From the IMG/VR virus record IMGVR_UViG_3300046542_000320, positions 1-35,832 of that record: a stretch of 35,832 bases of DNA; one strand, given 5' to 3'. A program made the position numbers and the translations under genes. The notes under the pieces are model-generated. The model worked only from the letters and a program-made list of their open reading frames with translations. It did not search any database and was not told where the DNA came from. Within the stretch, counting starts at the first letter, position 1. Each line of letters opens with the position of its first letter. Below are positions 7,433 through 16,063 of this stretch, piece after piece. The stretch is from a virus.

Positions 7433-7977
7433 GACTCACCGCCCAGATACTTATCCAGTTTTTTCAGGGTGGCTTCGAAGCCGGTGAGCTCCTGACCTGG
7501 TGCGTCCGCTCCTCCGGCATCTGCACCTGGTGCAGTCACGGACTGGCCCGGGGCGCCTTGCTGGGTCACCTCTTTGCCGGCGCGGCGTGCCTCCACCCGC
7601 TCAGGGTTGGAGAGCTTTTCCGCCAGCGTGAACTGCACGAGCCAGGCTCTCACCGAGTCGTCTTCACGCGCGCTGACGCCGTCGGTGAACTGCACCTGAC
7701 GAACGCCAAACGATGACGCGGTGTCGTTGACCACTCGGTAGGTTTTCAGCTCGCCACCGGTGCCCGTCGACTCGGCCAGGCGCATCAGGTTGCGCAGGTG
7801 CTCCGCATCGACGAAAGGGATCAACAAGGTGACGGCCAGTGTTTTGGGCTTGAACCCCTTGTGCGCCGAATCGGTGTTGCTGGTCTGCCCCGACAGGTCG
7901 TCACTTTCGATTCGCAGGTTGGCGGTGACCTTGAGGTTTTTGCCGCGCACTTGTTCGCCATCGAGCAATAAGGTCAT
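7429..7977 (-). CDS. Baseplate complex protein, 182 aa
   Basis: This start (MTLLLDGEQVRGKNLKV) gives the four-base ATGA overlap with the upstream gene. The N-terminal 120 residues are beta-rich (VTANLRIESDDLSG, KPKTLAVTLLIPF, VRAWLVQFTLAEKLS). A low-complexity Gly/Ala/Pro linker (about residues 132-160) and a short C-terminal helix with ATLKKLDKYLGG follow. Similar genes sit next to hub and spike genes in K139-like prophages and are labelled baseplate complex proteins; the assignment here rests mainly on position and shape. Confidence 0.6.
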   Translation of the reverse strand: MTLLLDGEQVRGKNLKVTANLRIESDDLSGQTSNTDSAHKGFKPKTLAVTLLIPFVDAEHLRNLMRLAESTGTGGELKTYRVVNDTASSFGVRQVQFTDGVSAREDDSVRAWLVQFTLAEKLSNPERVEARRAGKEVTQQGAPGQSVTAPGADAGGADAPGQELTGFEATLKKLDKYLGGES

Positions 7978-8894
7978 AGGCCCACCAACTCCCGAACGAA
8001 CGACAAGCCCTTCAGGGAGCCAACCAGGAGCACACCGGCAGACAGGCCCCACTCATGACCAGGGGCTTCGCCCTGCAGCAGCTGGCGACGCAACTCGGCG
8101 GCATTCCCCGGACCGATCAGACGGGCGCGCATGCTGTCGTCGGCGGTACCGCCAGTGAACTGCGACTTGAGGTCGGCGAGTTTCTGCGCCTGTGCCTGGG
8201 CCTGGCTGGCTTTGCGAACAGCCAACTTCGCCAGATCGGCCATCGGCGAACTGTCCGCATAGCTTTCCAGTGACGACAGCTGACCGTTCAAGGCTTGCGT
8301 GGCGGCCTTGGTCACGGTGCAACGTTCCAGCGGCAACGCGCCCCAGCGCGGCAGCGTGCCGGCGGTGGGCAATTCCCATTTTTCCGCGTCCAGGGCGAAC
8401 AGGTTTTTCGCTCGACGTTCGGCGCGCTGCAGGTCTGACATGGGCAGCACGGCATTGAACCGGGCCAAGGTCGCCGCGAACTTGTCGTAGCGCGTGCCCA
8501 GGAACATCACGGCCAAGGCATATTGCGAACCAGCCGGTCGTCTGTCGTCACCGGTGTCCTCGAGCTTCTCGCCCAGCTGCTGCAGCAAGTTGGGCGCGGA
8601 CAGGTAACGCTGGTAGCCGCGACCCTGCCCCACCCCGCTTTGAAAGGGCGTCACCACCAAGCACGCCGGCACTTCCCCCAAGGCATCGGCCAGCCCCGCT
8701 CGGCCAGCGGCCACGGCAGCTTCTGCTGCCGCGCCGACCGGACCTGGTGAAGTGGTGGCCAAGTCGGCCAGGCCTGCCAAGCGTTGCCCGGTGCTGGCCA
8801 GCTCGCTGCTCGCCAAAGTCTTCGCGACCTCGAGGTCGTCAAGCCACTGAGTGGACTGCTCCGGCCAGCGCAGGGTGATGGGAGCCCAGGTCAT
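7974..8894 (-). CDS. Late tail/baseplate-region protein, 306 aa, helical
   Basis: This start (MTWAPITLRWPE) overlaps the preceding stop by four bases, which favours it over 8912. The protein is long, Ala/Leu-rich and mostly helical with likely coiled-coil stretches (AVRKASQAQAQAQKLADLKS) and a more hydrophobic C-terminus (GLSAGVLLVGSLKGLSF). I do not recognise a family. Its place between fibre chaperone and baseplate genes, translationally coupled on both sides, marks it as a tail structural or assembly protein. Confidence 0.6.
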   Translation of the reverse strand: MTWAPITLRWPEQSTQWLDDLEVAKTLASSELASTGQRLAGLADLATTSPGPVGAAAEAAVAAGRAGLADALGEVPACLVVTPFQSGVGQGRGYQRYLSAPNLLQQLGEKLEDTGDDRRPAGSQYALAVMFLGTRYDKFAATLARFNAVLPMSDLQRAERRAKNLFALDAEKWELPTAGTLPRWGALPLERCTVTKAATQALNGQLSSLESYADSSPMADLAKLAVRKASQAQAQAQKLADLKSQFTGGTADDSMRARLIGPGNAAELRRQLLQGEAPGHEWGLSAGVLLVGSLKGLSFVRELVGL

Positions 8895-9601
8895 ACCGGT
8901 ACCGACTCCCACGCCACGGCGTTGATCGCGTCCAGGTCCGATGCCGACCGCGCCGCTGCCAAGGTTTGCTTGAGGTCATTGGCTTTGCGCAGGCGCTGCA
9001 GCTTGAACTCGGTGAACTCGTCGCCGATCTCACGCAGCTGCTCGCCGGTGTGCTCCAGGAAGGCCTTGGTGCCGGACTCATCGCGGCAGGCGTAGACCCC
9101 GCCCAAACCGCGCAGGATCATGCCAGTCAGGTTCAACTGATCTTCCAGCTCGGTGTCATAGAAAAAGCGATCGCCCAGCACCGACGACCAGAACCCGCCG
9201 GTGATCTCCTGCAGACACGCCGTGTTGACCATGGCCATCTGGGCGACGAAGCGCAGTTCGATCACGGCCGGGATGTCATCGATCCAGTGACCGTTGCCCC
9301 AGATCTGCCCCGGGCCTGGCTTTTCCAAGGTGTAACCCGCCGGCAGCGAACCGGCGCGCTCGATCACCAGGGCTTCGCGGGTTTCGATGTTGTACGCCGT
9401 CAGTCCCTGATAGGAGTCGACCAGTTGCCAGCGCCGACCATCCCAGAACACAGCCTTCTTTTCCGGTACTGCCGGCGGTGGGACTTCCACACAACCGCCC
9501 GGGATCAACCAGACATCGGGCTCCAGCGGCGAGCGATCGGCCACGGCGGTTCCGGTGAAGATGCCCAGGTGATCGGTTTGGTAGACGATTTTCGTGTCCA
9601 T
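8891..9601 (-). CDS. Tail fibre assembly protein, DUF4376-like
   Basis: The 236-residue protein begins nine bases after the collar-type fibre gene, the usual place for a fibre chaperone. The N-terminal half has the short beta segments typical of fibre-associated proteins (EKKAVFWDGRRWQLVDSY). The C-terminal half has the pattern ACLQEITGGFWSSVLGDRF, then Y-D-T, DQLNLTG and a helix with H and Q residues, which matches the DUF4376 type found at the end of tail fibre assembly proteins. It likely helps the fibre at 9611 to fold and trimerise. Confidence 0.7.
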   Translation of the reverse strand: MDTKIVYQTDHLGIFTGTAVADRSPLEPDVWLIPGGCVEVPPPAVPEKKAVFWDGRRWQLVDSYQGLTAYNIETREALVIERAGSLPAGYTLEKPGPGQIWGNGHWIDDIPAVIELRFVAQMAMVNTACLQEITGGFWSSVLGDRFFYDTELEDQLNLTGMILRGLGGVYACRDESGTKAFLEHTGEQLREIGDEFTEFKLQRLRKANDLKQTLAAARSASDLDAINAVAWESVPV

Positions 9602-9610
9602 GGGAAGGCC

Positions 9611-11287
9611 TCAGTACTTGATGCAAGCGAGGAACGCGATGTTTTGAGGGCGAGTCTCGCCTCCACCTGTCGCGTTGATCGTGATGGCGTGGGAGTGGTC
9701 GCCGATTGCGTTGATCGTGATGGCGTGGGAGTGATCGCCCACGGCGTTGACGGTGATGTTGTGAGCGTGCGCGCCATCGGTGGACGTCGTTGAGGTAGAG
9801 CCGGCGACTTGAGTGACGTCATCGCCGGACGCCAGGAGCTCGCCACCGGTCATGCTTGGGTTGGTCGACCCCTCTTTCACCGTGTGGGCGTGGGCCCCTT
9901 GGGAATCGCTGGATGCGGTGTGGGTGTGGTTACCGGCGGCGCCGGAACTGCCGGTGTGGCCGTGACCACCCGCCGCGCCGGAACTGCCGGTGTGGCTGTG
10001 GCTGCGGATCTCGTCAGCCTGAGAGCTGCCCAGCACCCGGCCGACATCGATGCCCCGGCCATCGTCTAGAACGCGGATGAACTTGCCGCGCGGGTCCGGC
10101 AGGTTGAAGGTGCTGACGCCGTCGCCGGCGCCGTAGGTGGTGCCGATCTTGGCGAACAAGGCGGCATAGACCGTGCGCGACACCGCCGCACCGTTGGCCC
10201 GGAACCAACCCGGCGGCGGCGTGGCCATGGCGAAGGTGCCGATGCGCCCGACTTCAGAATCCTCGATGATTTTGCGCAGCGCTTTGAGCGCCTTGGTGGT
10301 GGCCAGAATCTCGCTGCTGTCGGCGTCCGGATCATCGCTTTTGGCGTTGGGCAGGTTGCCCAGATCGACGTCGTCCTTGGTCGTAGCGCGGGCGCGCAAG
10401 TTCTCATAGTCGCCATCGCGCAGGGCGATCCGTTTGACCAGGGCGTCGGTGATCGGCTCGCTTTGACGCTGGTCGGTGATCTCCCCCGACACCGCCACGC
10501 TGGCCAGCTCCACCACGTAGTGGGCTGTGCCGTTGCTGTCGGCGTAGTCCGCCTGCGCCTCACCAAACACCACCTTCCAGACGGCAACGGTGTCACTGCC
10601 GTCGCGGGCCAGCGCTACGTCCAGCCAGGCCTTGGCCGGCAGTGCCGGCAGTTGCACCTGGACGGGCTCAGCCAGCTCGACGCGGATCCCTTCCACGTAG
10701 GCAGTCCCTGCCTTGAGCTGATACAACCCGAAACCGTTGCGCTCCATCTGCAGGCTGTTGGCCAGGTAGCAGACACGGCCAAAGACGTCACGATTACTCA
10801 TGCGCTCGCGCCGATCGATGCCGTTCAGGCGCACTGTGAAGTCATGTTGCCAGGTGCTGGCATCCACGGTGACGCCGGTCAGCGCCTGGGCGCCATTGAA
10901 CTCCACCAGGAAGTTGCGGGTGACGTTGTTGCCGATCTGCAGCGGCGGGATGTTCTTGCGCTTCTGCTGGACCGGGACTGTGGCAACAGCCAGCAGCACG
11001 CCTTCGGCGGCTTCCAGGCCGATCCAGTTGAAGTCCCAGTCACCCACGTCGGAGCCCACCATCAGGCTATAGATCACCTGGTTGGGAGTGACGTAGCCTT
11101 TGCGGTCATAGACTTTGCTGTAAACGATTTGATCCGCCGGCGGTTTGCCGGCCGCTCGGTCAACCGGTGCGTTCGGGTCAAGACCAGGAACAAGGGCCAG
11201 CACGAAGCGAGCAATCTCCAGCTTTTCCTGAGCGCCTTGTTTTTGGGCAATGAGGCTTTCGCCGGCAAGGGTAATGCTCGCTCCCAT
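9611..11287 (-). CDS. H: Tail fibre, collar type with His-rich tip
   Basis: The 558-residue protein has an N-terminal virion-attachment domain (about 1-150, DUF3751-like: ITLAGESLIAQKQGAQEKLE), a beta-rich shaft, and a phage tail-collar domain (about 345-410: GWFRANGAAVSRTVYAALF, then STFNLPDPRGKFIRV). The tip consists of His-x-His repeats (HSHTGSSGAAGGHGHTGSSG, GDHSHAITINA twice) and ends in RPQNIAFLACIKY, a typical fibre C-terminus. In T4 gp37 His-x-His motifs bind iron along the trimer axis; that is family knowledge, not shown here. It recognises the host surface. The next gene is its likely chaperone. Confidence 0.88.
   Translation of the reverse strand: MGASITLAGESLIAQKQGAQEKLEIARFVLALVPGLDPNAPVDRAAGKPPADQIVYSKVYDRKGYVTPNQVIYSLMVGSDVGDWDFNWIGLEAAEGVLLAVATVPVQQKRKNIPPLQIGNNVTRNFLVEFNGAQALTGVTVDASTWQHDFTVRLNGIDRRERMSNRDVFGRVCYLANSLQMERNGFGLYQLKAGTAYVEGIRVELAEPVQVQLPALPAKAWLDVALARDGSDTVAVWKVVFGEAQADYADSNGTAHYVVELASVAVSGEITDQRQSEPITDALVKRIALRDGDYENLRARATTKDDVDLGNLPNAKSDDPDADSSEILATTKALKALRKIIEDSEVGRIGTFAMATPPPGWFRANGAAVSRTVYAALFAKIGTTYGAGDGVSTFNLPDPRGKFIRVLDDGRGIDVGRVLGSSQADEIRSHSHTGSSGAAGGHGHTGSSGAAGNHTHTASSDSQGAHAHTVKEGSTNPSMTGGELLASGDDVTQVAGSTSTTSTDGAHAHNITVNAVGDHSHAITINAIGDHSHAITINATGGGETRPQNIAFLACIKY
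9672..9769 (-). repeat. 36-base coding repeats in the fibre tip
   Basis: A 26-base block starting at 9672 recurs exactly at 9708 and, diverged, at 9744, giving a 36-base (12-codon) period that encodes GDHSHAITINA-type units. A second pair of near-identical Gly/Ser/Ala-His units lies at about 9936-10005. Tandem in-frame repeats allow the fibre tip to lengthen, shorten or recombine. Confidence 0.75.
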
Positions 11288-11295
11288 GGGGGCTC

Positions 11296-11889
11296 CTAAA
11301 ATGAATCGGTCAGAAAGGTGAGAATGGCGAGCTCGTTGATCACGACCAGGCGGCTTGCGCTGTCATCGAGCGTGGCGATCAGGGTCTGCTGGTCGTCGTT
11401 GAAGTCGGCCACGCCGATGTTCAGCTTCACCGGGGTGATCGTGACGAAGTCGTAACGCCGGCACGTGCGCCCGTATTGCTGCATCAGCACGCGCAGCAGC
11501 ACCGGGTTCTCGCTCAGCTGTGTGTCGGACAGGTGCAGCAGGACCACGTCCCAATCCAGATCCGGCAGGCGCTCCTGGATCTCTACGTAACCCACGCCCA
11601 GACGTTCGAAGATGCGTACTATGCCGGCGGTGCTGCCGGCGTCGACGGCATTGATGAAGGCGTACTTCACCCGTCGGCGGTACAGCCCTTCTGGCTCACC
11701 GTGAAAGCGCTGGATGTCGCGCTGCCAGGCCAACAGATCGAGCACGCTCAGGTGGCAGGTCTCGGCGTCCAGCTGCAGCAATGGCCAGTTCACCCAGCCC
11801 TCAACCTTGCCCCACCAGGACTGCGCGGCAGCTTTGAGCTTGGCCAGCTCCGGACCGTCCAGCCAAAAAGGCAGGCTCAACTTAAGCAT
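11296..11889 (-). CDS. I: Tail protein I (baseplate)
   Basis: The 197-residue protein lies directly after gene J with an eight-base overlap, the conserved J-I order of P2-like phages. P2 gpI (176 residues) is of similar size. The sequence has the typical opening (LPFWLDGPELAKLKAAAQSWW), the segment CHLSVLDLLAWQRDIQRF and YRRRVKYAFINAVDAGSTAG, the last resembling the conserved core of tail protein I. It belongs to the baseplate wedge beside J, next to the fibre. Confidence 0.8.
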   Translation of the reverse strand: MLKLSLPFWLDGPELAKLKAAAQSWWGKVEGWVNWPLLQLDAETCHLSVLDLLAWQRDIQRFHGEPEGLYRRRVKYAFINAVDAGSTAGIVRIFERLGVGYVEIQERLPDLDWDVVLLHLSDTQLSENPVLLRVLMQQYGRTCRRYDFVTITPVKLNIGVADFNDDQQTLIATLDDSASRLVVINELAILTFLTDSF

Positions 11890-13057
11890 TCAGCTCAACC
11901 TCAACCCCGGACAGGCGCGGGATGGTCAGCTCTGAAATGATGTCGTCATTGTCGAAGGCCAGGGAGTCGATCCCCGGGAACTGCTGATGCAATTCCTCAC
12001 CCAGGCGGCTGAAGGAAAAACGGGACTGTGGATGGGTCAGCGTTGGCTGATAGTCGTTCTCGCTGCTCTCTCGAAACGCGGCACGGATGAACAGCTCGAT
12101 GTCAGCCTTCAGCTTTGGCCAGCGCTCCGCGCCCACTTCAGCTTTTGGCCAGACCGTCAAATTCACGGTGTGCAGCGTGGCCGGCATTTCCAGCACCAGG
12201 AGGTCGTCGCCGTGGCCATGGTTGCCCTGGTCGCGAATAGAGTTGTTGATTTCAGCCAGATAGGTATCCGCCGGCGAGTCCGCTTCGAACAGCACAAAGG
12301 CATTGGCGCTGCCGGGGCCCCGGGGCGCGTTGTGTTCAAAATAAACGCCGTCGGGCTGCACACCTGGGAACGCGGCGATCATGGCGCGATACACCGCGTC
12401 GGTGTGCCATTGGTTGACCGCTGAGAACTGGTTTCGCACGCGCAGCCGCAGTTCATCATCGGGCTCGGTGTCAGCGCCTGGCTGGCTCAGCCAGCCGTCA
12501 GCATTCACCACCTGGACAACCCCGGGCACCGGCTCTGGCAGGATGGAAAAGTAACCTGGTGCAAGGTTGAAGCCGCTGCCGGCGTATTTCGCTCGGGCCA
12601 GCACGCGGATCTGCGATTCGCCATCGACAAAGCTCGCCGCAGCCACAGTCACCAGCTCGTAGACGTTGCCGTTGATGGCGATCGACTGCACGCGGGTACC
12701 GGCGGGAACTTCCAGCAAACCGGCCAGGGCGCTGCGGGTGAACAACAGCAACCCTTCGGCCTTGGTCGCTGGCTTGCGGGTGACGTTGACCGCCCAGGCC
12801 AACATGTCCAGCCAGGCGCCGGTCGCCGTCTTCACGAAGAAGTTCGGCAACACGGTGCCGGCAATGAATTCGATCAGCCACATCACTGGCTTGGTCACCA
12901 GGGCGGTAATCACCCGCCAGAATGGCGACCAGGCACTGGTGTTGCTCAACTTGCTGCCCTGGGCGATCACTTCGAGTTCCCAGGCGGCGCGCAGCTTGGC
13001 CTCGGTGGTCGGAATGCCGGCGTCGCTCAACGCCTGTTTGAAGTCCACGTCACTCAC
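11882..13057 (-). CDS. J: Baseplate assembly protein J
   Basis: The 391-residue protein matches the baseplate J / gp47 family: a helical N-terminus, the segment with PAGTRVQSIAINGNVYEL, then GSGFNLAPGYFSIL, and the hallmark GADTEPDDELRLRVRNQFS (about 195-215) with QWHTDAVYRAMIAAFPGV. It is longer than P2 gpJ (302). It forms the outer baseplate wedge linking sheath and fibres. It overlaps the DUF2590 gene before it (four bases) and gene I after it. Confidence 0.9.
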   Translation of the reverse strand: MSDVDFKQALSDAGIPTTEAKLRAAWELEVIAQGSKLSNTSAWSPFWRVITALVTKPVMWLIEFIAGTVLPNFFVKTATGAWLDMLAWAVNVTRKPATKAEGLLLFTRSALAGLLEVPAGTRVQSIAINGNVYELVTVAAASFVDGESQIRVLARAKYAGSGFNLAPGYFSILPEPVPGVVQVVNADGWLSQPGADTEPDDELRLRVRNQFSAVNQWHTDAVYRAMIAAFPGVQPDGVYFEHNAPRGPGSANAFVLFEADSPADTYLAEINNSIRDQGNHGHGDDLLVLEMPATLHTVNLTVWPKAEVGAERWPKLKADIELFIRAAFRESSENDYQPTLTHPQSRFSFSRLGEELHQQFPGIDSLAFDNDDIISELTIPRLSGVEVELNA

Positions 13058-13371
13058 AGCACTACCTCGACAGATCCAAATTCAACGGTTTTCGCTGTCA
13101 CCAGGTACTTGCCTGTCCCCTCGCCAAGGATGCGGACGGTGCCGGGTACCAGGCGCACGTCGTTCTCGACCAGCAGCTCCAGCTGCTGGATGCAGTCGGC
13201 TTGGCGGAAGCGATCGCGCTCGGCCACCATCGTCACCAGCAGGCCGCTTTCGCGGATCATGTGGCCGATGTCCTGGGCGATGCTGGCCCGATCGTCCACC
13301 AGCAGGGGCTGGTTCGACGGATCCAGGGTCAGGTCGTTATTGGTGATCAGCAGATCGATGTAGAGGCTCAT
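13054..13371 (-). CDS. DUF2590 protein, likely gpW-like baseplate wedge
   Basis: The 105-residue protein (MSLYIDLLITNNDLTLD, then DDRASIAQDIGHMIRESGL) has the look of the DUF2590 family, which replaces P2 gpW (gp25-like) in HP1/K139-type phages: a beta opening with an 'LDPSNQPLLV' turn, 'IAQDI', and a C-terminal part resembling gp25 wedge proteins. It sits between the tape measure and J, where W sits in P2. Four-base overlaps on both sides indicate coupled translation. Confidence 0.8.
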   Translation of the reverse strand: MSLYIDLLITNNDLTLDPSNQPLLVDDRASIAQDIGHMIRESGLLVTMVAERDRFRQADCIQQLELLVENDVRLVPGTVRILGEGTGKYLVTAKTVEFGSVEVVL

Positions 13372-15350
13372 CCGCCTACCCCCATCGCCACCATGTTTTC
13401 CAGCTCCAGCGGGGTCATTGGTTTGCTGGTGTAGATGTTCACGTTCTCTACAGGAGTGGTCTTGGTCTGGTTTTTGGTGTTCTGAATGCTGGTCAGCAAC
13501 CCGCCCGGGGGCACGGCCGTCGGCCGCGTGGGGGAAAGACTTGGAATGGCGCCGTTGATGCTCTGCTGGGCTTTCTGTCCAACGTCGGCGGTGTTGGCCG
13601 CGCTCACTGCAGCATCGACACCTGGTATGTCAGGCATGCCGCCGAAGCGCGCTTCGATGTTCACGCCCGGGATGCTGTTGATCATCTCGATCAGGCTGTT
13701 GATGGCCTTGTAGAAAACGCCGACGATGCTGTCCCAGGCGCCTTTGGCCATGGCGGACCAGCCGCCCATGGAGCCAAACCAATCGGAAAGGGTCTTGAAC
13801 TGATCGCTGACCCACTGGAAGGCCGCGCTGTTCATCAGGGTGGCGGTCCATTCGTCCCAGTAGTAGACGGCGGCGACCACCGCCGCGACCAGGGCGACGA
13901 TCCCGACAACGATCAACAGCACCGGGTTGGCCAGCAGCGCGCCGTTGACCAGCCAGATAGCGGCCTGCCACGCCACCATCCCGACTTTGACCAGGCCCAT
14001 CCAGGTGTACAGCAGCACCAGGCCGGCGACGAAGGCGATCGTCATGACAGTGTGGAACATGAACATGGCGATGCTGCGGTAGCCGGTCCAATTCAGCAGC
14101 TTCCAGACCGTCAGCATCCCCAGCCAAACCATCTTCGACATGCCGACCGCCAGCGTCAGCAGGGACATGCCGGCGATGATGCCGAAGATGGTCAGCGTGG
14201 TGATGCCGATCACGCGGGTGATATTGGGGAACAAGGTGACCCAGCGCATCAGCGTCTTGCCGATCGCCACCATCTTTTCCATGAACGGCGCCAGGACCGG
14301 GATCAGCACCTGGCCAAACAAAGCGCGCATGCTTTCTACCAGGGACGCCCATTGCGCCCACGGATCGACCATGGCCTTGGCCATCTGCTCGGCGCTCTCT
14401 AGGCCACGAATCTTGCCCAGTTGATCCATGCCGACGCGCAGGCGATCGGTGTCCTTGGCCAGTGCCGTGATCACACGCGCGCCTTCGCCGCCGAAGGCAT
14501 CGATCAGCTTGGCCCCCGCGTTGGCACTGTTCAGATCACCAAACTTGCCCTCCAGCTTGCCGAGAATGTCGAGCATCGGCAGCAACTTGCCGTTCTGGTC
14601 GACGAACTTCATCCCCAGCTTTTCCGAGGCGCTGCCGATGTTTTCGAAGAACGATTTGTAAATGCCACCGGCATCGCCGCCTTCCATGGTGCTGCTCAGC
14701 GAGCCGATCACCGCGAACTGCTCGGCCAGGTCCACACCCGCCGTGGTCGCGATCGAGCCGACTTCCTTGAACGCATCCTTCAACTGCGCGCCATCGGTGC
14801 GGAACAGCTTCACCGCCAGCGCAGTCTGCCCGCCCAACTTCTCGATCCATTCGGTTTTACCGAAGGCGTCCGCCTGGCCCTTGAACAGGTTGTACATGGT
14901 GCCCACATAGGCGCTGGTGGTTTCGGCATCGGCCTTGGTCGCTTTGGCCAGCACGTTGCTGGTGTTGGTGATCGAGGTCAGCTGGCTGGCGGTCAATCCT
15001 TTGATGGCGCCATCGATCGTCGCCGCCGATGCCACAAAATCCCGGGCATTGGCCGCGTAGTCGACAGAGAACTCCAACGCCTTTTGATTGAGCGCGGTCA
15101 ACGCGTCTTCGGCCACGCCCAGCGATCGGACTTCGCCTAGGGCGCGGTTCATCTCCAATGCAGGCGCCAGTGACTGGGTGATTGCCACACCGGCGCCGAC
15201 CATGCCGCCCAAGCCTAGGCCCATCGTCTTGATGTTCTTCTCGCTCTGTTCGGCAAGGTCGGAAAAACCCATTTTCACCTTGCCCAGGGGCGCGGTGACC
15301 TTGTCGGTCAGGCTCAAGATGAAGGCCAGGCGGGCGGCGCGGTCAGCCAT
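13368..15350 (-). CDS. T: Tail tape measure protein
   Basis: The 660-residue protein has an N-terminal helical/coiled-coil region, a TP901-type core (TIDGAIKGLTASQLTSI, FGGEGARVITALAKD) at about 100-280, and three or four hydrophobic segments between about 370 and 500 (for example LLIVVGIVALVAAVVAAVYY), as expected for a tape measure that crosses the inner membrane on ejection. By the usual 1.5 angstrom per residue rule the tail would be near 100 nm (inference). It begins six bases after the stop of the frameshift product E' and ends overlapping the DUF2590 gene. Confidence 0.92.
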   Translation of the reverse strand: MADRAARLAFILSLTDKVTAPLGKVKMGFSDLAEQSEKNIKTMGLGLGGMVGAGVAITQSLAPALEMNRALGEVRSLGVAEDALTALNQKALEFSVDYAANARDFVASAATIDGAIKGLTASQLTSITNTSNVLAKATKADAETTSAYVGTMYNLFKGQADAFGKTEWIEKLGGQTALAVKLFRTDGAQLKDAFKEVGSIATTAGVDLAEQFAVIGSLSSTMEGGDAGGIYKSFFENIGSASEKLGMKFVDQNGKLLPMLDILGKLEGKFGDLNSANAGAKLIDAFGGEGARVITALAKDTDRLRVGMDQLGKIRGLESAEQMAKAMVDPWAQWASLVESMRALFGQVLIPVLAPFMEKMVAIGKTLMRWVTLFPNITRVIGITTLTIFGIIAGMSLLTLAVGMSKMVWLGMLTVWKLLNWTGYRSIAMFMFHTVMTIAFVAGLVLLYTWMGLVKVGMVAWQAAIWLVNGALLANPVLLIVVGIVALVAAVVAAVYYWDEWTATLMNSAAFQWVSDQFKTLSDWFGSMGGWSAMAKGAWDSIVGVFYKAINSLIEMINSIPGVNIEARFGGMPDIPGVDAAVSAANTADVGQKAQQSINGAIPSLSPTRPTAVPPGGLLTSIQNTKNQTKTTPVENVNIYTSKPMTPLELENMVAMGVGG

Positions 15351-15356
15351 GTGTTT

Positions 15357-15808
15357 TTATCCTTTCAGTGCATGGACGATGCCGTTAGCCACGGCGATTT
15401 CCATGCGTTTCCAGTGTTCGTCTTCCAGCCACCTGGCGGTGCCCATCACCTCGGGTGTGGGCTCCTGACCAGGTAACCAGCGACTGACCAGGGCCAACAG
15501 CTGGCCCAGGCCGTCCTCGCTCAGGCGCTCAGCGTGGTCGAGGGCTTTTTTACGATGACTTCAACGTCCGGGGCGTATTCCTCGACCAGCGCGCCGGCGA
15601 GTTGCATCACCATCACCGGGTTGCCCAGCAGCGCTTTCAGCGTGGCGCGTTCTTCCTGCTTGACGGTGTTGACCAGCAGGTTGTTGGCCGGGGCGACCTT
15701 GTTGTTCTGGCCGAGGCTGTTGAAGTACTTGGTCACGTCCTGGGGTGTCAGGGTGAAGGTGAATTCTTTTTCGCCGACTTCCAGGGTGATATCGCGTGTT
15801 TCGCTCAT
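15357..15808 (-). CDS. Frameshift fusion E+E' (tail assembly chaperone, long form)
   Basis: Ribosomes that slip -1 at A-AAA-AAG (15551-15545) read residues 1-88 of E and then 62 more codons (ALDHAERLSEDGLGQLLALV onward to HALKG) to a TAA at 15359-15357, six bases before the tape-measure ATG. The extension has no start codon of its own at its beginning, is protein-like (Trp, charged, helical) and fills the gap that otherwise has no gene. The 150-residue fusion is close to the P2 E+E' product. The extension is expected to bind the tape measure while E oligomerises. Confidence 0.85.
15521..15808 (-). CDS. E: Tail assembly chaperone E
   Basis: The 95-residue protein (MSETRDITLEVGEKEFTFTL, then KYFNSLGQNNKVAPANNLLV) resembles the DUF2765-type phage tail assembly chaperones. 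It lies immediately before the tape measure, as gpE does in P2 and gpG in lambda, and it ends at TTLSA just after a slippery sequence. It is the major product of the locus; the minor one is the -1 frameshift fusion. It coats the tape measure before tube polymerisation. Start overlaps the previous gene by four bases. Confidence 0.85.
   Translation of the reverse strand: MSETRDITLEVGEKEFTFTLTPQDVTKYFNSLGQNNKVAPANNLLVNTVKQEERATLKALLGNPVMVMQLAGALVEEYAPDVEVIVKKPSTTLSA
15545..15551 (-). promoter_or_regulatory. -1 ribosomal frameshift site
   Basis: On the minus strand the heptamer A AAA AAG stands in the correct phase (GTA AAA AAG in the E frame), which is the most efficient -1 slippery heptamer in bacteria. 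A CCTCG...CGAGG pairing a few bases downstream could form a stimulatory hairpin. See the E+E' entry. Confidence 0.85.
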
Positions 15809-16062
15809 GTTCTTTTCCGTTGTGGGGGTTGGTTAAAAAGGTGCTGCAGGCGTTGTTCCAGCCGGTCTTCCAGCTTTTCCATGGCCTTGTCGATGTGCTC
15901 CGCCCGCACGTATCGCTCAGCGACCTCGATGCGAAACTCCAGGTGCTCACGACGGGCCGCGCTGATCTGTTTGAAGAGGTACATCTGAAAGCCCACCACC
16001 CCGGTCAGAACCAGTTCGGTCAGCATCAGCAGTACGCTCACGGCCATGGCTGAAAGCTCCAT
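15805..16062 (-). CDS. Small membrane protein with coiled coil, possible lysis protein
   Basis: The 85-residue protein has one N-terminal hydrophobic segment (AMAVSVLLMLTELVLTGVVG, about residues 5-28) followed by a charged helix with heptad character (REHLEFRIEVAERYVRAEHI, KAMEKLEDRLEQRL). This is the shape of an inner-membrane spanin or a single-span holin helper, but also of small phage membrane proteins of unknown use. The start at 16062 is preferred to 16092. It sits in the cassette with the M15 peptidase and overlaps E by four bases. Confidence 0.65.
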   Translation of the reverse strand: MELSAMAVSVLLMLTELVLTGVVGFQMYLFKQISAARREHLEFRIEVAERYVRAEHIDKAMEKLEDRLEQRLQHLFNQPPQRKRT

Positions 16063-16063
16063 T

